NCBI RefSeq assembly: GCF_005886105.2
Contig: NZ_PNCO02000001.1
Coordinates: 1,113,001-1,177,000, forward strand
Reading direction: 5' to 3'
DNA: 64,000 nt
DNA from: Pseudoalteromonas galatheae
GTDB taxonomy: Bacteria; Pseudomonadota; Gammaproteobacteria; Enterobacterales; Alteromonadaceae
The position numbers were made by a program, and so were the translations under genes. Within the stretch, counting starts at the first letter, position 1. Every line of letters starts with the position of its first letter. The notes beneath the pieces were generated by a model. It did no database searches and was not told the DNA's origin. It worked only from the letters and a program-made list of their open reading frames with translations. This document shows, one piece after another, positions 63,882-64,000 of this stretch.

Positions 63882-64000
63882 TTACCAACTACACAGCTTC
63901 ACTTTCTCAAACCAAGGACTGGAAAAAGACTTGGTAGTGATGGGGAGAGGGGCTGTCACTTCGACGCCTAGCTCTTTTGCTAAATATCTATGCACTAACA
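63882..64000 (-). CDS. 3' end of an unidentified gene entering from the right edge
   Basis: On the minus strand a frame is open from the window edge to a TAA at 63884-63882. The visible 38 or so residues include LVHRYLAKELGVEVTAPLP and end in WFEKVKLCSW. Codon use looks normal and the end is placed properly after the grpE terminator. The fragment is too short to name. Confidence 0.5.
   Translation of the reverse strand, partial: LVHRYLAKELGVEVTAPLPITTKSFSSPWFEKVKLCSW

Overview
The window is a 64 kb stretch of ordinary, densely coded chromosome from a marine gammaproteobacterium of the Alteromonadales, most likely Pseudoalteromonas or a close relative. The inference rests on gene content and order: a cheB-parC-parP-cheW array locus next to ccmABCDEFGHI, a TtpC-type TonB2 operon, a stand-alone leucine dehydrogenase, and AT-leaning coding sequence throughout. 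I see no rRNA, tRNA, CRISPR array, prophage or transposase gene.

Layout. 1-3.3 kb: end of the chemotaxis locus (CheB, ParC, ParP, CheW, DUF2802). 3.3-6.1 kb: two convergent flagellar-export-type genes (FlhB C-domain protein, FliK-like). 6.2-13.9 kb: the complete system I cytochrome c maturation operon followed by mlaA. 14-19.7 kb: a copper-type TonB receptor, a degenerate EAL-HDOD protein, PutP and Bcp. 19.7-30.8 kb: GcvR, BamC, a YjiH-type membrane protein, serine dehydratase, NudL, PabB, class I fumarase, leucine dehydrogenase and a CatA-like acetyltransferase. 31-36 kb: a six-gene TonB2 energy-transduction operon. 36-38.6 kb: a DUF3080 lipoprotein, a DksA-like protein and DusC. 38.8-41.2 kb: a bufferin-type copper-peptide locus. 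41.4-45.1 kb: apt-dnaX-ybaB and a DUF4870 remnant. 45.3-50.1 kb: the prkA-yeaH-spoVR operon. 50.2-58 kb: SodB, GrxD and glutamate synthase (gltBD). 58-64 kb: a MITE-like repeat, a DUF1801 protein, RecN, an unknown membrane protein, NadK, an HrcA-like repressor and GrpE.

The most interesting locus is at 38.8-41 kb. It encodes a secreted precursor peptide whose ten cysteines all lie in EGKCG motifs arranged in 17-residue tandem repeats, followed by a DUF692 (BufB/MbnB-like) enzyme and a DUF2063 (BufC/MbnC-like) partner. This is the architecture of bufferins, post-translationally modified copper-binding peptides, here in a repeat-expanded form. A 39-residue membrane protein of unknown function lies just downstream. 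The copper-type TonB receptor at 14 kb and the cytochrome c maturation genes give the window a recurring metal theme, but no shared regulation is visible.

Several regulatory signals can be read directly: two LexA boxes before recN, sigma-32-type promoters before both the hrcA-like gene and grpE with no CIRCE element, an 18-bp perfect ArgR-type box before gltBD, and a 12-bp perfect palindrome shared by the leucine dehydrogenase and gltBD upstream regions. There is also a terminator-like hairpin inside the DUF2802 reading frame just after cheW, and an A AAA AAG slippery heptamer in dnaX followed quickly by a -1 frame stop. Relative to the E. coli gene order, dapA is missing between gcvR and bamC, and recR is missing after ybaB.
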